Shown: one piece after another, positions 1 to 8,102 of the stretch | Position numbering within the stretch: position 1 is the stretch's first letter | How the letters are laid out: the number at the start of each line of letters is the position of its first letter | From: JADKIH01 sp964595205 | GTDB lineage: Bacteria > Bacteroidota > Bacteroidia > AKYH767-A > 2013-40CM-41-45 | Reading direction: 5' to 3' | Assembly: GCA_964595205.1 (NCBI GenBank) | Contig: CAZQOQ010000029.1 | Span: 10,909 to 74,908 of the forward strand | Length of the DNA: 64,000 nt | The notes under the pieces: generated by a model | Told to the model about the DNA's origin: nothing | Database searches by the model: none | What the model saw: the letters and a program-made list of their open reading frames with translations, nothing else | Translations under genes and position numbers: made by a program

Positions 1-1225
1 TTTGAACATCGTCAGTGGGATGAGAAGAATGGCAGCTCTCGCACCTTTTGCTGAAGATGGGCTGAACTTCAGCAAAAGCAACAGGAGAAGTGTTTATTTC
101 CGGTTTCTCCGGAGCGGTTACAAAGACAAGTGCAAAAAGGGCAATCGCCCCGATTACCAGAAACCGGAGATCCGCCTTTTCTTTTTCGTAGAGATTGATG
201 TAATGCCTCACGGCTACACTGCCAATCGTGAGTACCGCCAGGATGGCCCAATTGAATGCCGGTGCGAAAGTTCCTGGAAAGTGATTGCTGATCATCACAA
301 ATATGACCGGCAGCGTGATGTAGTTGTTATGCAGCGATCGCAATCCTGCAACTTTTGCCCTTGTCAGATTAAGGGGCAGGTTATTTCTTGCAGCAAAGAC
401 AAGATCTTTTTGTGAAGGTATGATCGTGAAAAAAACATTTCCGGCCATGATGGTTCCAAGCAGCGCGCCAACGTGAATGAATGCCGCTCGTCCGCTCAGG
501 AACCGGCTCAGTACATATGAAATAACGATTAGTATTATTAATCCGGTAATGCCGAAGAGTTTGGGTCTGGCGAGCAGGAACGAACGACACATCAGGTCGT
601 AGATCAGCCAGCCTGAAACAAGCGAGCCAATGCCAATCAATACTGCGGTGGCCGGGGTAATACTGCTGACTGACGGATCTACCATAAATGATTTCGCATT
701 CAGGTAATAAACGAGTGTGAGAAGTATGATGCCTGTGAGCCATGTAAAATATGCTTCATATTTAAACCAGTGCAGTTTTTCCGGAATCATTTCCGGTGCG
801 CCTTTGAATTTCTCAACGTAATAAAAACCGCCGCCATGGATGGCCCATAAATTACCTGCAAGCTCATCTCTCAGGTTCTTTGTGCGGTTTAAACTGTTCT
901 CCAGGAAGATGAAATAAAACGAAGCACCAATCCATGCAATCCCCAAAACCACATGTGCCCATCTGACGACGAGATTCAGCCATTCAATCAGATGACTTAC
1001 CATTCCGGAACCGGAAATAAGTGGATAAAGGAAATAGCCGAGAAGGCAAATGACTGCGACGATGAAGAACAATATACGCGCAGTTTTAATTTCGCCGACT
1101 GTCTCTTCATCAGCTTCCAGTATTTTTTTTCTTTTGAGAACCCGGAAGACTTCATTCAGCAGGAAGGCAGAAAGAAACAGAATTACGATGAAAAAAAAGA
1201 AGACAAATTCAAATGATAGCGTCAT
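1..1225 (-). CDS. puuD: Membrane urate hydroxylase with C-terminal cytochrome c domain (3' end cut off by window)
   Basis: Oxidises urate to 5-hydroxyisourate at the membrane. In the characterised PuuD family electrons pass to a fused cytochrome c rather than to oxygen as hydrogen peroxide. The frame is open from ATG 1225 to the window edge (408 codons). Most of the protein is a series of hydrophobic helices, including WAHVVLGIAWIGASFY, and a haem-binding CESCH motif sits at residues 395-399, so only the end of the cytochrome domain is missing. It begins 8 bp after the stop of the DUF6986 gene and is the last visible gene of the minus-strand purine operon, whose HIU hydrolase and OHCU decarboxylase take its product onward. 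No soluble uricase is present in the window. The identification is firm; the exact C-terminus is not visible. Confidence 0.9.
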   Translation of the reverse strand, partial: MTLSFEFVFFFFIVILFLSAFLLNEVFRVLKRKKILEADEETVGEIKTARILFFIVAVICLLGYFLYPLISGSGMVSHLIEWLNLVVRWAHVVLGIAWIGASFYFIFLENSLNRTKNLRDELAGNLWAIHGGGFYYVEKFKGAPEMIPEKLHWFKYEAYFTWLTGIILLTLVYYLNAKSFMVDPSVSSITPATAVLIGIGSLVSGWLIYDLMCRSFLLARPKLFGITGLIILIVISYVLSRFLSGRAAFIHVGALLGTIMAGNVFFTIIPSQKDLVFAARNNLPLNLTRAKVAGLRSLHNNYITLPVIFVMISNHFPGTFAPAFNWAILAVLTIGSVAVRHYINLYEKEKADLRFLVIGAIALFALVFVTAPEKPEINTSPVAFAEVQPIFSKRCESCHSSHPTDDVQ

Positions 1226-1233
1226 CCCTGAGA

Positions 1234-2667
1234 TTATTTATGTCCGCGTCTTCCGAGAAGTATCCGGTAGAAGGATCTGCTGCGTATTTCGTCGAGTGTA
1301 AGTCCTGTTTCCAGGACTTCCTTTTCTGTTATTGCCCCGCAGTTTAGAGCCTTTAGGAAATAATTCAATAGTCCCTGACCGGTAGCGGCATCGTCAAATA
1401 CATCGCCAGAGAGAGTCGCCTGCGCCGCTTTTTCGACGAAATTTTTTAATCTCACTGTGGCATCTTCATAACTATCCAGGAAAAATGTATAGACAGCCGC
1501 ATACCTCATCGGAAGTTGTGAAGGATGCAGATCCCATCCCTGGTAAAAGCCGTTGATGAGTGAATGCATGGTATGCCCGAATCCAAGTTTCCATGCTTTG
1601 TAAACAACTTCACGGTTTTCTTTTTCCTGCTGTGCATTGAGGTTTTCCCCCCTGTGCGGACCGACGGGCATTACGTTGGTCGCACCGTCGGACAACATGA
1701 TACCTGTTCCGCCGAGCGCCACTCTCGTCATATGATGTGCGAAATCACATACTGGATGATCCATCGTCTGGTATTTCGCGGTGATGTTGCATGACGCTGT
1801 ATAATCATACGTTCCAAAATGTGCGGCAATGCATCTGCCTTTTCCGGCCCTGATCAGTGACAACAACGGATTTTTTCCATCTGCATCCATGATTGCCTGC
1901 GTTGCTTCCACCATCATTTCCATTTTGAGTGAATGCGGCAGCAGCTTATGTTCGTGTTCGAATATTTCAAAGAGTCTTGCAAGTGCAGCGATTTGCTCCG
2001 GGATCGTAACTTTCGGAAGCATTACCACGAAGTTGTCAGGCAATTTGCCTCCGGTTTTTGCGAGCAGCGTTGAAAGAAAAATATCAAGCGTCCGGATTCC
2101 TCTTTGTTTCAGGTCCTCGGTAAATGGCTTGATGCGAATACCAATAAAAGGGGAGATCGTCTTTTCTTTCATTCCCTTCGCTAATTCTGTCGCGGCATTC
2201 AGGGCCGCCTCATCCTCTTCGGCATCCGAACGGTTTCCAAAACCATCTTCGAAGTCGATTCGAAAATCTTCAACGCCTTCGGTTTTTAATTTTGCAATGA
2301 TCTTCCTGTGGACGAGGTAAGGAAGCCAAAATGCTTCTTTCTTTATATCGGCGTCGCTGAGCTTATCCAATCGATCTTTTAATGCAGAAATTTCCCGGTC
2401 ACTGTCGGGAAGAGATTCCGAACCTTTTAGATTCAACACTTTCGCCAATACGGAAAAATCAGGTGCATACTGCAGAAAGCTATTCAAAGCTGCAATTCCT
2501 AATTTATCAGTCGTGTCCGACTTAAACCTGTTGGCGCCGCCATACACCGTATGCACGGGCTGCCTGTCCGGTAGTTCTCCGGGATAAATTTTTTGAAAGG
2601 ATGAATTTGCAGCTTTCAGATCTTTCAATACTTCTTCATATGCCTCGTTGGGAATAGATAATTTCAT
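1234..2667 (-). CDS. DUF6986 family protein, CitE/malate-synthase-like aldolase-lyase fold, in purine cluster
   Basis: A 477-residue protein of a family often labelled 'phosphoenolpyruvate kinase' or 'aldolase' without biochemical proof. It resembles the HpcH/HpaI-CitE-malate synthase TIM-barrel superfamily: RIDFEDGFG at about 136-144 looks like the acidic metal-binding motif of malate synthase and CitE, and a later AHFGTYDYTASC segment resembles the active-site loop of CitE proteins. The ATG at 2667 is chosen over an upstream TTG (2691) because it begins the conserved-looking MKLSIP segment. It sits between HIU hydrolase and urate hydroxylase. Allantoicase would release ureidoglycolate, yet no ureidoglycolate lyase is visible, so a role on ureidoglycolate or glyoxylate is a reasonable inference but unproven. 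Confidence 0.8.
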   Translation of the reverse strand: MKLSIPNEAYEEVLKDLKAANSSFQKIYPGELPDRQPVHTVYGGANRFKSDTTDKLGIAALNSFLQYAPDFSVLAKVLNLKGSESLPDSDREISALKDRLDKLSDADIKKEAFWLPYLVHRKIIAKLKTEGVEDFRIDFEDGFGNRSDAEEDEAALNAATELAKGMKEKTISPFIGIRIKPFTEDLKQRGIRTLDIFLSTLLAKTGGKLPDNFVVMLPKVTIPEQIAALARLFEIFEHEHKLLPHSLKMEMMVEATQAIMDADGKNPLLSLIRAGKGRCIAAHFGTYDYTASCNITAKYQTMDHPVCDFAHHMTRVALGGTGIMLSDGATNVMPVGPHRGENLNAQQEKENREVVYKAWKLGFGHTMHSLINGFYQGWDLHPSQLPMRYAAVYTFFLDSYEDATVRLKNFVEKAAQATLSGDVFDDAATGQGLLNYFLKALNCGAITEKEVLETGLTLDEIRSRSFYRILLGRRGHK

Positions 2668-2793
2668 TCTGAATTTGGTGTTGGTTAACAATAAGGACTC
2701 GTTTTTGAAAACAGGTGGTCAAGATACGAAAGTAGTTTTCATTTCGAATTCAATGGACTGATAAATTTGAAAGTTAAATCGTGTATTCCTGGT

Positions 2794-3132
2794 TCAGCTG
2801 CCCCTGTAAGTGGAGTACCCGTACGGATTAAGCAATAAAGGCACATGATAATGAGAGTCGTCTGTTATTTCAAACTCTATGGTTACAGCGGGGTAAAGTC
2901 CTTTCACGTCATTTGTTTTGAAATATGTGCGGGTGTCAAAGACAAGGCGATAAACTCCTTTAGGAATTTTTTTTTCAAGTGGAAGAAGGTTCTTTATCCT
3001 TCCATCGTTGTCAGTAATTCCATTTCCCAACTGTTTCCAAATTCCGGAAGAATGATGTTCAAGTGAAACGCTGATACCACCGGCAGGCTTGCCGGCAGAT
3101 GTATCTAAAACATGTGTGGTTATCTGGCTCAT
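2794..3132 (-). CDS. uraH: 5-hydroxyisourate hydrolase (transthyretin-related)
   Basis: Hydrolyses 5-hydroxyisourate to OHCU, the second step of urate breakdown. At 112 residues it has the usual family length. The N-terminal TTHVLD motif (residues 5-10) and the C-terminal YRGS tetrapeptide (109-112) are the two signatures separating the enzyme from vertebrate transthyretin. There is no signal peptide, so it is cytosolic. Its start codon overlaps the stop of the OHCU decarboxylase gene by 4 bp, which implies translational coupling of two consecutive steps. A gap of about 126 bp separates it from the next gene of the operon, without an obvious terminator. Confidence 0.95.
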   Translation of the reverse strand: MSQITTHVLDTSAGKPAGGISVSLEHHSSGIWKQLGNGITDNDGRIKNLLPLEKKIPKGVYRLVFDTRTYFKTNDVKGLYPAVTIEFEITDDSHYHVPLLLNPYGYSTYRGS

Positions 3133-3632
3133 GCGAAAATTTTATCTATACGAAGGTGCGTAATTTTATTTTGTTCAATGGCAGCAATGTGCAATTCTTT
3201 TTCAGGGTCATTGTTCAAACGATTTTTCAGAATTTCCAGCATTTCGTCGGCAGATTTTCCTGTGGCACAAACAATGAAAATGTAACCGAATTTTTTTTGG
3301 TACTCAACATTTAGTGCACGAAGTTCATCCAGCACCGGTTGCCCCGCATCCCTAACGCCCGCTTGTTCCTGCCCGGCCCATTCTTTTGTGGAGGTGAAAT
3401 TTTTAATTTCGTTTTCGTTATCACCGATTTTCGGATGATGCGAGAATGCTTCAAGCCAGTCAGTTTTCGATCTTGAGAACCAGGACCGGTCAGAACATAT
3501 TTTCAAATCTTCAGTTGATGGGAAAGGAAAGTGTTGCATTAGATCATCTAACCATGCTGTGGACCCGCAGCATTTAAACAAGTCTTCTTTTGCTTTTTCA
3601 GCTCCACGTCTGTTGAATTCGTCAAGTGTCAT
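3129..3632 (-). CDS. uraD: OHCU decarboxylase (2-oxo-4-hydroxy-4-carboxy-5-ureidoimidazoline decarboxylase)
   Basis: Decarboxylates OHCU to S-allantoin. The 167-residue protein has the family signatures: HPKIGD at 66-71 with the catalytic histidine, EQAGV in the middle, and FGYIFIVCATG near the C-terminus. ATG 3632 is preferred; an in-frame TTG at 3653 would give seven extra residues and overlap allantoicase. With the ATG start the allantoicase stop and this start are separated by a single base (TAA-A-ATG), and the downstream uraH overlaps by 4 bp. This tight packing indicates one transcript. Cytosolic, no signal peptide. Confidence 0.95.
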   Translation of the reverse strand: MTLDEFNRRGAEKAKEDLFKCCGSTAWLDDLMQHFPFPSTEDLKICSDRSWFSRSKTDWLEAFSHHPKIGDNENEIKNFTSTKEWAGQEQAGVRDAGQPVLDELRALNVEYQKKFGYIFIVCATGKSADEMLEILKNRLNNDPEKELHIAAIEQNKITHLRIDKIFA

Positions 3633-3633
3633 T

Positions 3634-4638
3634 TTATGCTGATATATTTCCAAAGAGCCTCATCCTGCTTATGCCTCCATCAGGAAAGATCGTGAGTCGC
3701 ACATGAGTAAATGGTCCTTTGTTTATTAATTCCCTGGTAAAAAAATGTTCGTGATCTGCTTTTAACTTCGTCTGGGGTAAAATCACAGACCATTGAACAT
3801 CCTGCGTATTCAATTTTACCTCATCGATAAGTGATATGTTGCAACCTTCAATCATGCAACTGTCAGGATAATTTCCTTTGAAATGACAGGTGTCTACCAA
3901 TGCCTCATTGATGATTCCTTTATGTGCAAGCCGTACAATCACCCAGTCTTTATTTCCGGGCGTGCGATTTCTTTTTGTCTCCCAGCCATCACCCATGTTG
4001 ACTCCGCGGCCAGGCATGATCAGGTTATCCATGTGGCTAAAGAACATGTCGTTGCAGAGAATAGACCTGGCTCCGTTTACCGCTGCGGCGAGATCTATTC
4101 TTTCATCTTTCTTTACCTTTTCCCATTCTCTGAAAACATCGCCATACACTTTCAGACGAGCCACTCCGCCATCGGGAAAAATATTTAAACGAAGATGAGT
4201 GTAAACATTTTGATTCTTTATTTCGAAAAAGTTCTGACTCCCCGGCTGAAGCGGGGAACGCGGAAGTATTTCAGTCCATTGTATATTTTCGATGTCAGTA
4301 TTTCCGTTGCCGGCATTAGCAGCATCAACAGAAGCAAACGGAGGATGATTTCCCAGGAAATGGTTTGTGTCGATGTCGAGACCGTGAATGATTCCGGATG
4401 TGGCAAGACGAATGACACACCAGTCATTTCCCGGAATGCGTTTTCTCCTGGATTCCCATCCATCCATCCACTTTCCCCTGTCAGTATATTTATCCGGAAT
4501 AAAAATGCCTCTACCGGCTTTGAGTAAATTCTCTTTCTCAGCAAAAAAATCGTCGCTGCAAAGCAAGGCCTTGCCTCCAAGCCGCTCGGCTGCAAGATCT
4601 GTTAATTTCGTAAACGACGGTAAATTAATTTCGTTCAT
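3634..4638 (-). CDS. alc: Allantoicase
   Basis: Hydrolyses allantoate to ureidoglycolate and urea. The 334-residue length matches the family. The protein is built from two homologous halves, each with a GxG(W)ExxRxRxPG-like motif: DGWESRRKRIPGNDW in the first half and DGWETKRNRTPGNKDW in the second, each followed by a VIRLA segment and a (D)TxHFxGN motif. This internal duplication is the family hallmark. It lies between allantoinase and OHCU decarboxylase, so the operon covers urate to ureidoglycolate apart from a separate allantoate-handling decision. Note that allantoicase, rather than allantoate amidohydrolase, implies urea and glyoxylate as the end products. Confidence 0.95.
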   Translation of the reverse strand: MNEINLPSFTKLTDLAAERLGGKALLCSDDFFAEKENLLKAGRGIFIPDKYTDRGKWMDGWESRRKRIPGNDWCVIRLATSGIIHGLDIDTNHFLGNHPPFASVDAANAGNGNTDIENIQWTEILPRSPLQPGSQNFFEIKNQNVYTHLRLNIFPDGGVARLKVYGDVFREWEKVKKDERIDLAAAVNGARSILCNDMFFSHMDNLIMPGRGVNMGDGWETKRNRTPGNKDWVIVRLAHKGIINEALVDTCHFKGNYPDSCMIEGCNISLIDEVKLNTQDVQWSVILPQTKLKADHEHFFTRELINKGPFTHVRLTIFPDGGISRMRLFGNISA

Positions 4639-4681
4639 ATTTGTATTCTAGCATTCTAATTTTTTTATTTTAAAAATCAAA

Positions 4682-4730
4682 AATCAGCAATCAGCAATCA
4701 GCAATCAGCAATCAACAATCAACAATCAAC
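4682..4730. repeat. Heptamer tandem repeat AATCARC, seven copies
   Basis: Four perfect copies of AATCAGC are followed by three of AATCAAC without interruption, in the 125-bp gap between allantoinase and allantoicase. The unit length and A/C-rich strand bias match two further tandem arrays later in the same catabolic region (near 12.7 kb). Such arrays change length by slippage, so copy number may differ between strains. Function is unknown. Confidence 0.85.
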
Positions 4731-4763
4731 CAACTACTGACTACTGATTTTTAACCCAAACCC

Positions 4764-6116
4764 TCATCCTTCCACCCTCATCAACTTCCCCGCATGTAAA
4801 TTTACAAACTCATTCCTGTCAAACACTATTTTTCCATTAACGATTGTTTGCTGAACTTCTCCTAATAGATTTTTTCCGGCATATGGAGTCAGCTTATGTC
4901 TGTGTTGAATTTTATCGCTGTTTAATGAAAATACTTTTTCAGGATTCCAGATAACAATATCGGCATCAAATCCTTCGCTAATTTTTCCTTTCGAGTATTC
5001 TAGTTTTAAAAAACGGGCAGGATTGAGGCATAACCATTGATAAATTTTTTCAATCGGAATATTTCTCTCGGATGCAGCTTTCCAGATGACCGGAAGTGAA
5101 AACTGCAGTCCGGCAATTCCACCCCAGGCTTTTTCGAAGTTGCCGCTTTCTGTTTCTTTAAGATTTGGAGGGGCAGGGGAATGATCTGTTGCAATGAAAT
5201 CGATTAGCCCTGACTTCAATGCATCCCAGAGTTTTTCATTGTTTTCTCTTTCGCGAATCGGCGGAGCGCATTTAAGCAGTGTGTTCTTATCGGCAATTTC
5301 TTCCGCAGAAAAAAACAGGTAATGCGGTGCGGTTTCAACGGTAAGTGGTAGCCCGTCTTCACGTGCCTTCTGAATCATGGGCAAAGCTTCGGCGGATGAC
5401 AGATGAACGATGTGTACATGTCCCTTTGTTTCGCGACATAAATTAATCATTTCCCTGATGGCATTATTTTCCCACGACCTGGGACGGGAACGTAAATATG
5501 CAGCATAGCTACCAGGATTATTTTTTAATTGATGCATTCCATCATGCTCTTCACTCAGCTCACAATGAACCAGCAACGGGAGATCGTATTTTTTCAGAAT
5601 AAGTAAAACGTCGCGCAGCTGTTTCACGGCAGTCTCTGGAAAGTCGTCGATACCAGAATGTGTCAGGAAGGCCTTTAGTCCAAAGACTCCATTTTGTAAG
5701 AGGTCTTCGAGTTCATTTAAATTGCCGGGAACCACTCCTCCCCAAAAACCGCAGTTGACATGGGCATATTTTCCTGCCGCTTCGATTTTCAATTTTAAAT
5801 TTTTATGGGAAGTAGTGACGGGAGTGGAATTCAACGGCATATCAATCAATGTGGTAATTCCCCCGGCAGCGGCCGACCGAGTTCCTGTATCAAAGCCTTC
5901 CCATTCAGTCCGGCCCGGCTCGTTGATGTGAACATGCGGATCGATGATGCCCGGCATTACTACATCATTTCCCGCATCAATAAATTTTTCAAAAGAGCTT
6001 TCGGTATCTTCGTTGACAATGGAATGAATTTTACCATCGGAGATATTTACTTTTCCATCGATGAAGCCACCAGGAATTAATATACGGCTGCTCTTTATTA
6101 CCAGGTCAAAATGCAT
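4764..6116 (-). CDS. allB: Allantoinase
   Basis: Opens the hydantoin ring of allantoin to give allantoate. The 450-residue amidohydrolase has the full binuclear metal site: HVH at 61-63, the lysine expected to be carboxylated in GLKAFL (K148), H184 in LVHCE, H238 in HIVHLSS, and D311 in ATDHSPAP. Dihydropyrimidinase and dihydroorotase are related alternatives, but the HINEPGRTEWEGF segment and the purine context favour allantoinase. It is the first gene of the minus-strand cluster; the 188-bp gap to the divergent xdhC gene should hold promoters for both directions. ATG 6116 gives the normal N-terminus. Confidence 0.93.
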   Translation of the reverse strand: MHFDLVIKSSRILIPGGFIDGKVNISDGKIHSIVNEDTESSFEKFIDAGNDVVMPGIIDPHVHINEPGRTEWEGFDTGTRSAAAGGITTLIDMPLNSTPVTTSHKNLKLKIEAAGKYAHVNCGFWGGVVPGNLNELEDLLQNGVFGLKAFLTHSGIDDFPETAVKQLRDVLLILKKYDLPLLVHCELSEEHDGMHQLKNNPGSYAAYLRSRPRSWENNAIREMINLCRETKGHVHIVHLSSAEALPMIQKAREDGLPLTVETAPHYLFFSAEEIADKNTLLKCAPPIRERENNEKLWDALKSGLIDFIATDHSPAPPNLKETESGNFEKAWGGIAGLQFSLPVIWKAASERNIPIEKIYQWLCLNPARFLKLEYSKGKISEGFDADIVIWNPEKVFSLNSDKIQHRHKLTPYAGKNLLGEVQQTIVNGKIVFDRNEFVNLHAGKLMRVEG

Positions 6117-6304
6117 TGATCATGTTTAATGTCTGACAAAAATAGAATTTAATTCTCATAGAAATTTGAAATGAAGTTTTTCAAGGTAATAATTAATTCC
6201 GGAAACCCTGAATTTTTATCTTTCAATTGCAGATATTTGTCAATGCATGTGCACTGTTAGGAGTTCAAAAGTATGCAGCCGTCGGTCTTAGTTTAGGAAT
6301 ATCA

Positions 6305-7261
6305 ATGAATCAACTTTTAGTTTGGGAATTTATCTTCGAAAGGATAAAAAGATCACAGCCTGTAATTTTAATGTGTGTCGTCGACAGCCAGGGCAGCAGT
6401 CCGGGACGCCGCGGATTTAAGATGGCCGTTGCTTTAGATGATATGTCAGGGTCGATCGGCGGTGGAGTAATGGAACATAAGTTTGTTGAATTGGCATTGG
6501 ACAAACTAAGATATACCGAATCACAGACGGTTATCAGGAAACAGGTACACAGTAAATCAGCGAAGAGAGATCAAAGCGGAATGATTTGTTCGGGCGAACA
6601 AACGGTTGTCTTATTTCAATTGAATGCCTCTCATTTAAAAACCGTTCAGGAAATTATTTTTGTTTTGAGCAACCATAAATCCGGCATGCTTTCGATTACA
6701 AATGATACGTTTTCGTTTTCGGAAAGTATTGATGAACCGGAATCTTTTTTCGAAATGAAATCGGAGAGCGACTGGGTTTATAAAGAAAGGCTTGGATATA
6801 AAAATCATTTATACATCATTGGCGGAGGACACTGTTCATTGGCTTTTGCAAGACTGATGTACCAGATCGATTTTTATATTCATTTATACGATGACCGTGA
6901 AGGACTAAATACATTCAGCCAAAACGAATTTGTTCATGAGAAAAAAGTTATTCCTGATTACAATGCGCTGAATGAAATTGTCCCTTCAGGAAGAAATATA
7001 TATGTTGTAATAATGACCTTCGGTTACAGAACCGATGATTTGGCTCTGCGAACATTAATCAATAAAGATTTCAAATACCTGGGTGTTTTAGGAAGCCAGA
7101 CAAAGATTGAAAAGATGTTTGAAGACTGGAGAAAAGATTCGTTGCCTGAAGATAAATTGAAAAAAATTCATGCGCCTGTTGGGATAAATATCAGCAGTCA
7201 GACGCCGGAGGAAATTGCGGTTAGTATTGCAGCGGAAATTATTGGTATTAAAAATAAATAA
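6305..7261 (+). CDS. xdhC: XdhC family molybdenum-cofactor insertion and chaperone protein
   Basis: Accessory factor that matures xanthine dehydrogenase by supplying sulfurated molybdenum cofactor. The N-terminal XdhC/CoxI domain has VDSQGSSPGRRGFKM and GSIGGGVMEHK; the C-terminal Rossmann-like domain has IIGGGHCSLAFARL and, later, YLGVLGSQTK and HAPVGINI. ATG 6305 gives 318 residues; an upstream TTG at 6227 would add 26 residues lacking family character. The gene is divergent from allantoinase. The dehydrogenase subunits themselves are not in the window, so they probably lie elsewhere, perhaps left of the edge. Confidence 0.9.
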   Translation: MNQLLVWEFIFERIKRSQPVILMCVVDSQGSSPGRRGFKMAVALDDMSGSIGGGVMEHKFVELALDKLRYTESQTVIRKQVHSKSAKRDQSGMICSGEQTVVLFQLNASHLKTVQEIIFVLSNHKSGMLSITNDTFSFSESIDEPESFFEMKSESDWVYKERLGYKNHLYIIGGGHCSLAFARLMYQIDFYIHLYDDREGLNTFSQNEFVHEKKVIPDYNALNEIVPSGRNIYVVIMTFGYRTDDLALRTLINKDFKYLGVLGSQTKIEKMFEDWRKDSLPEDKLKKIHAPVGINISSQTPEEIAVSIAAEIIGIKNK

Positions 7262-7315
7262 TTTATTTATGTAATTATTTAATTATAATCAGAGATTAAT
7301 TAAATAAACAAAATG

Positions 7316-7347
7316 AATCTGCGGTTATATTAGCGGGATCTGTGGGA
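7316..7347 (-). repeat. CGCAGAT-type repeat, copy 1 (left end of island)
   Basis: Read on the minus strand this 32-nt stretch matches the plus-strand copy at 11059-11090 at 27 of 32 positions. The two copies lie in inverted orientation at opposite ends of the AT-rich island. A weaker copy lies at 7526-7556. Confidence 0.7.
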
Positions 7348-7367
7348 AAATTAAAGCAGTTTCAGAA

Positions 7368-7556
7368 CTAAGATTCGAGCTGCGAAAGATTTGCTTTTAT
7401 TTCTGCTATAAAAATTCTTAATTCTCTTGCTGGAAGCCACGAGCCCACATAAAGGTTTCGTTCTAGAAATAGCAATTCGTATTCGTGAATGTATCCTTTT
7501 TTTAAATAGGATAAATACAAAATAGATCTACGGTTATATATGCCATATGTGCGGGA
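7368..7556 (-). pseudogene. Possible gene remnant, 62-codon open frame without ATG
   Basis: An uninterrupted minus-strand frame of 62 codons ending in TAG has protein-like composition, for example HEYELLFLERNLYVGSW followed by a helical stretch, but it has no ATG. Its start lies within a degenerate CGCAGAT-type repeat. It may be the tail of a gene cut by rearrangement. I do not recognise the family, and it could equally be chance. Confidence 0.2.
7526..7556 (-). repeat. CGCAGAT-type repeat, degenerate copy 2
   Basis: Read on the minus strand it matches the copy at 11059-11089 at 23 of 31 positions, in the same orientation as the copy at 7316-7347. It seems to be an older, eroded relative. 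Confidence 0.5.
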
Positions 7557-7725
7557 TTAAATCGCAATCGTTCAGATTTTTTTGAGTAAAATCTCATCGT
7601 TGAAATTAGGACATAATTAATGGCCCGGGGGCGCCTGAGAAACGAATTCCTCTGCCCGGGGCTCTGATTTTTGCAGAACCCGGCCTCTTTACTGAACATG
7701 TAGAAAAGGAATGATGATGAAAAAA

Positions 7726-7796
7726 AATGGCTTGCGCCGGTGGTGCGTACGATTTCCCTCTAACCCCAATCGTACGAACCATCATTACAAGCCATT
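7726..7796. other. Long imperfect inverted repeat (29-nt arms, 13-nt loop)
   Basis: The arms at 7726-7754 and 7768-7796 both begin and end with matching 9-bp blocks: AATGGCTTG with CAAGCCATT outside and CGTACGATT with AATCGTACG inside. Between them lies a partly paired segment in which GGTGGT can pair with ACCATC. The loop is pyrimidine-rich. There is no following T-run, so it does not look like a simple intrinsic terminator. It could be a palindromic mobile unit or part of a structured transcript. Confidence 0.75.
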
Positions 7797-8102
7797 GTAA
7801 TAACAGTTATAATAAATAGCCAAAGGTCAAAATATCGATTCAGCATTACAACCTGACATACGCTGGTTTTTATTTTAGAATATTTTATGAATGGAAATTG
7901 AGAGATGACCAATGCTAATCGTTTGGATTATAATATTGCTATTTCATTTCACTCCATCTGCAAAGGATTTGCTCCTAACTTATCTATGTTCAAATTTTTT
8001 TTTATAAGAAAAGCTCCTAATATCTCAAATATATTACAACCTCACTAATAATTAAAAAATATATTTAAATTATCAACTTATTATTGTTCGTTATCAAGTT
8101 TT

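Larger units (their letters stand above)
7262..8102. other. Gene-poor left part of accessory island
   Basis: No convincing complete gene is present in this stretch. It contains two degenerate copies of a CGCAGAT-type repeat (7316-7347 and 7526-7556), a 62-codon open frame without an ATG, a strong inverted repeat at 7726-7796, and about 300 bp of AT-rich sequence leading to the structured RNA. The frame of 65 codons starting at 7699 on the minus strand has no recognisable features. Confidence 0.7.

Noticed and set aside
2..415. A 137-residue plus-strand frame at the left edge
   Set aside because: It is the antisense of the puuD coding frame and lacks any domain or signal.
381..743. A 120-residue minus-strand frame inside the urate hydroxylase gene
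   Set aside because: It overlaps the continuous puuD frame, which has membrane-helix and haem motifs; this one has arginine- and histidine-rich nonsense composition.
7502..7699. 65-residue minus-strand protein
   Set aside because: Overlaps degenerate repeats and has no recognisable features or start signals.
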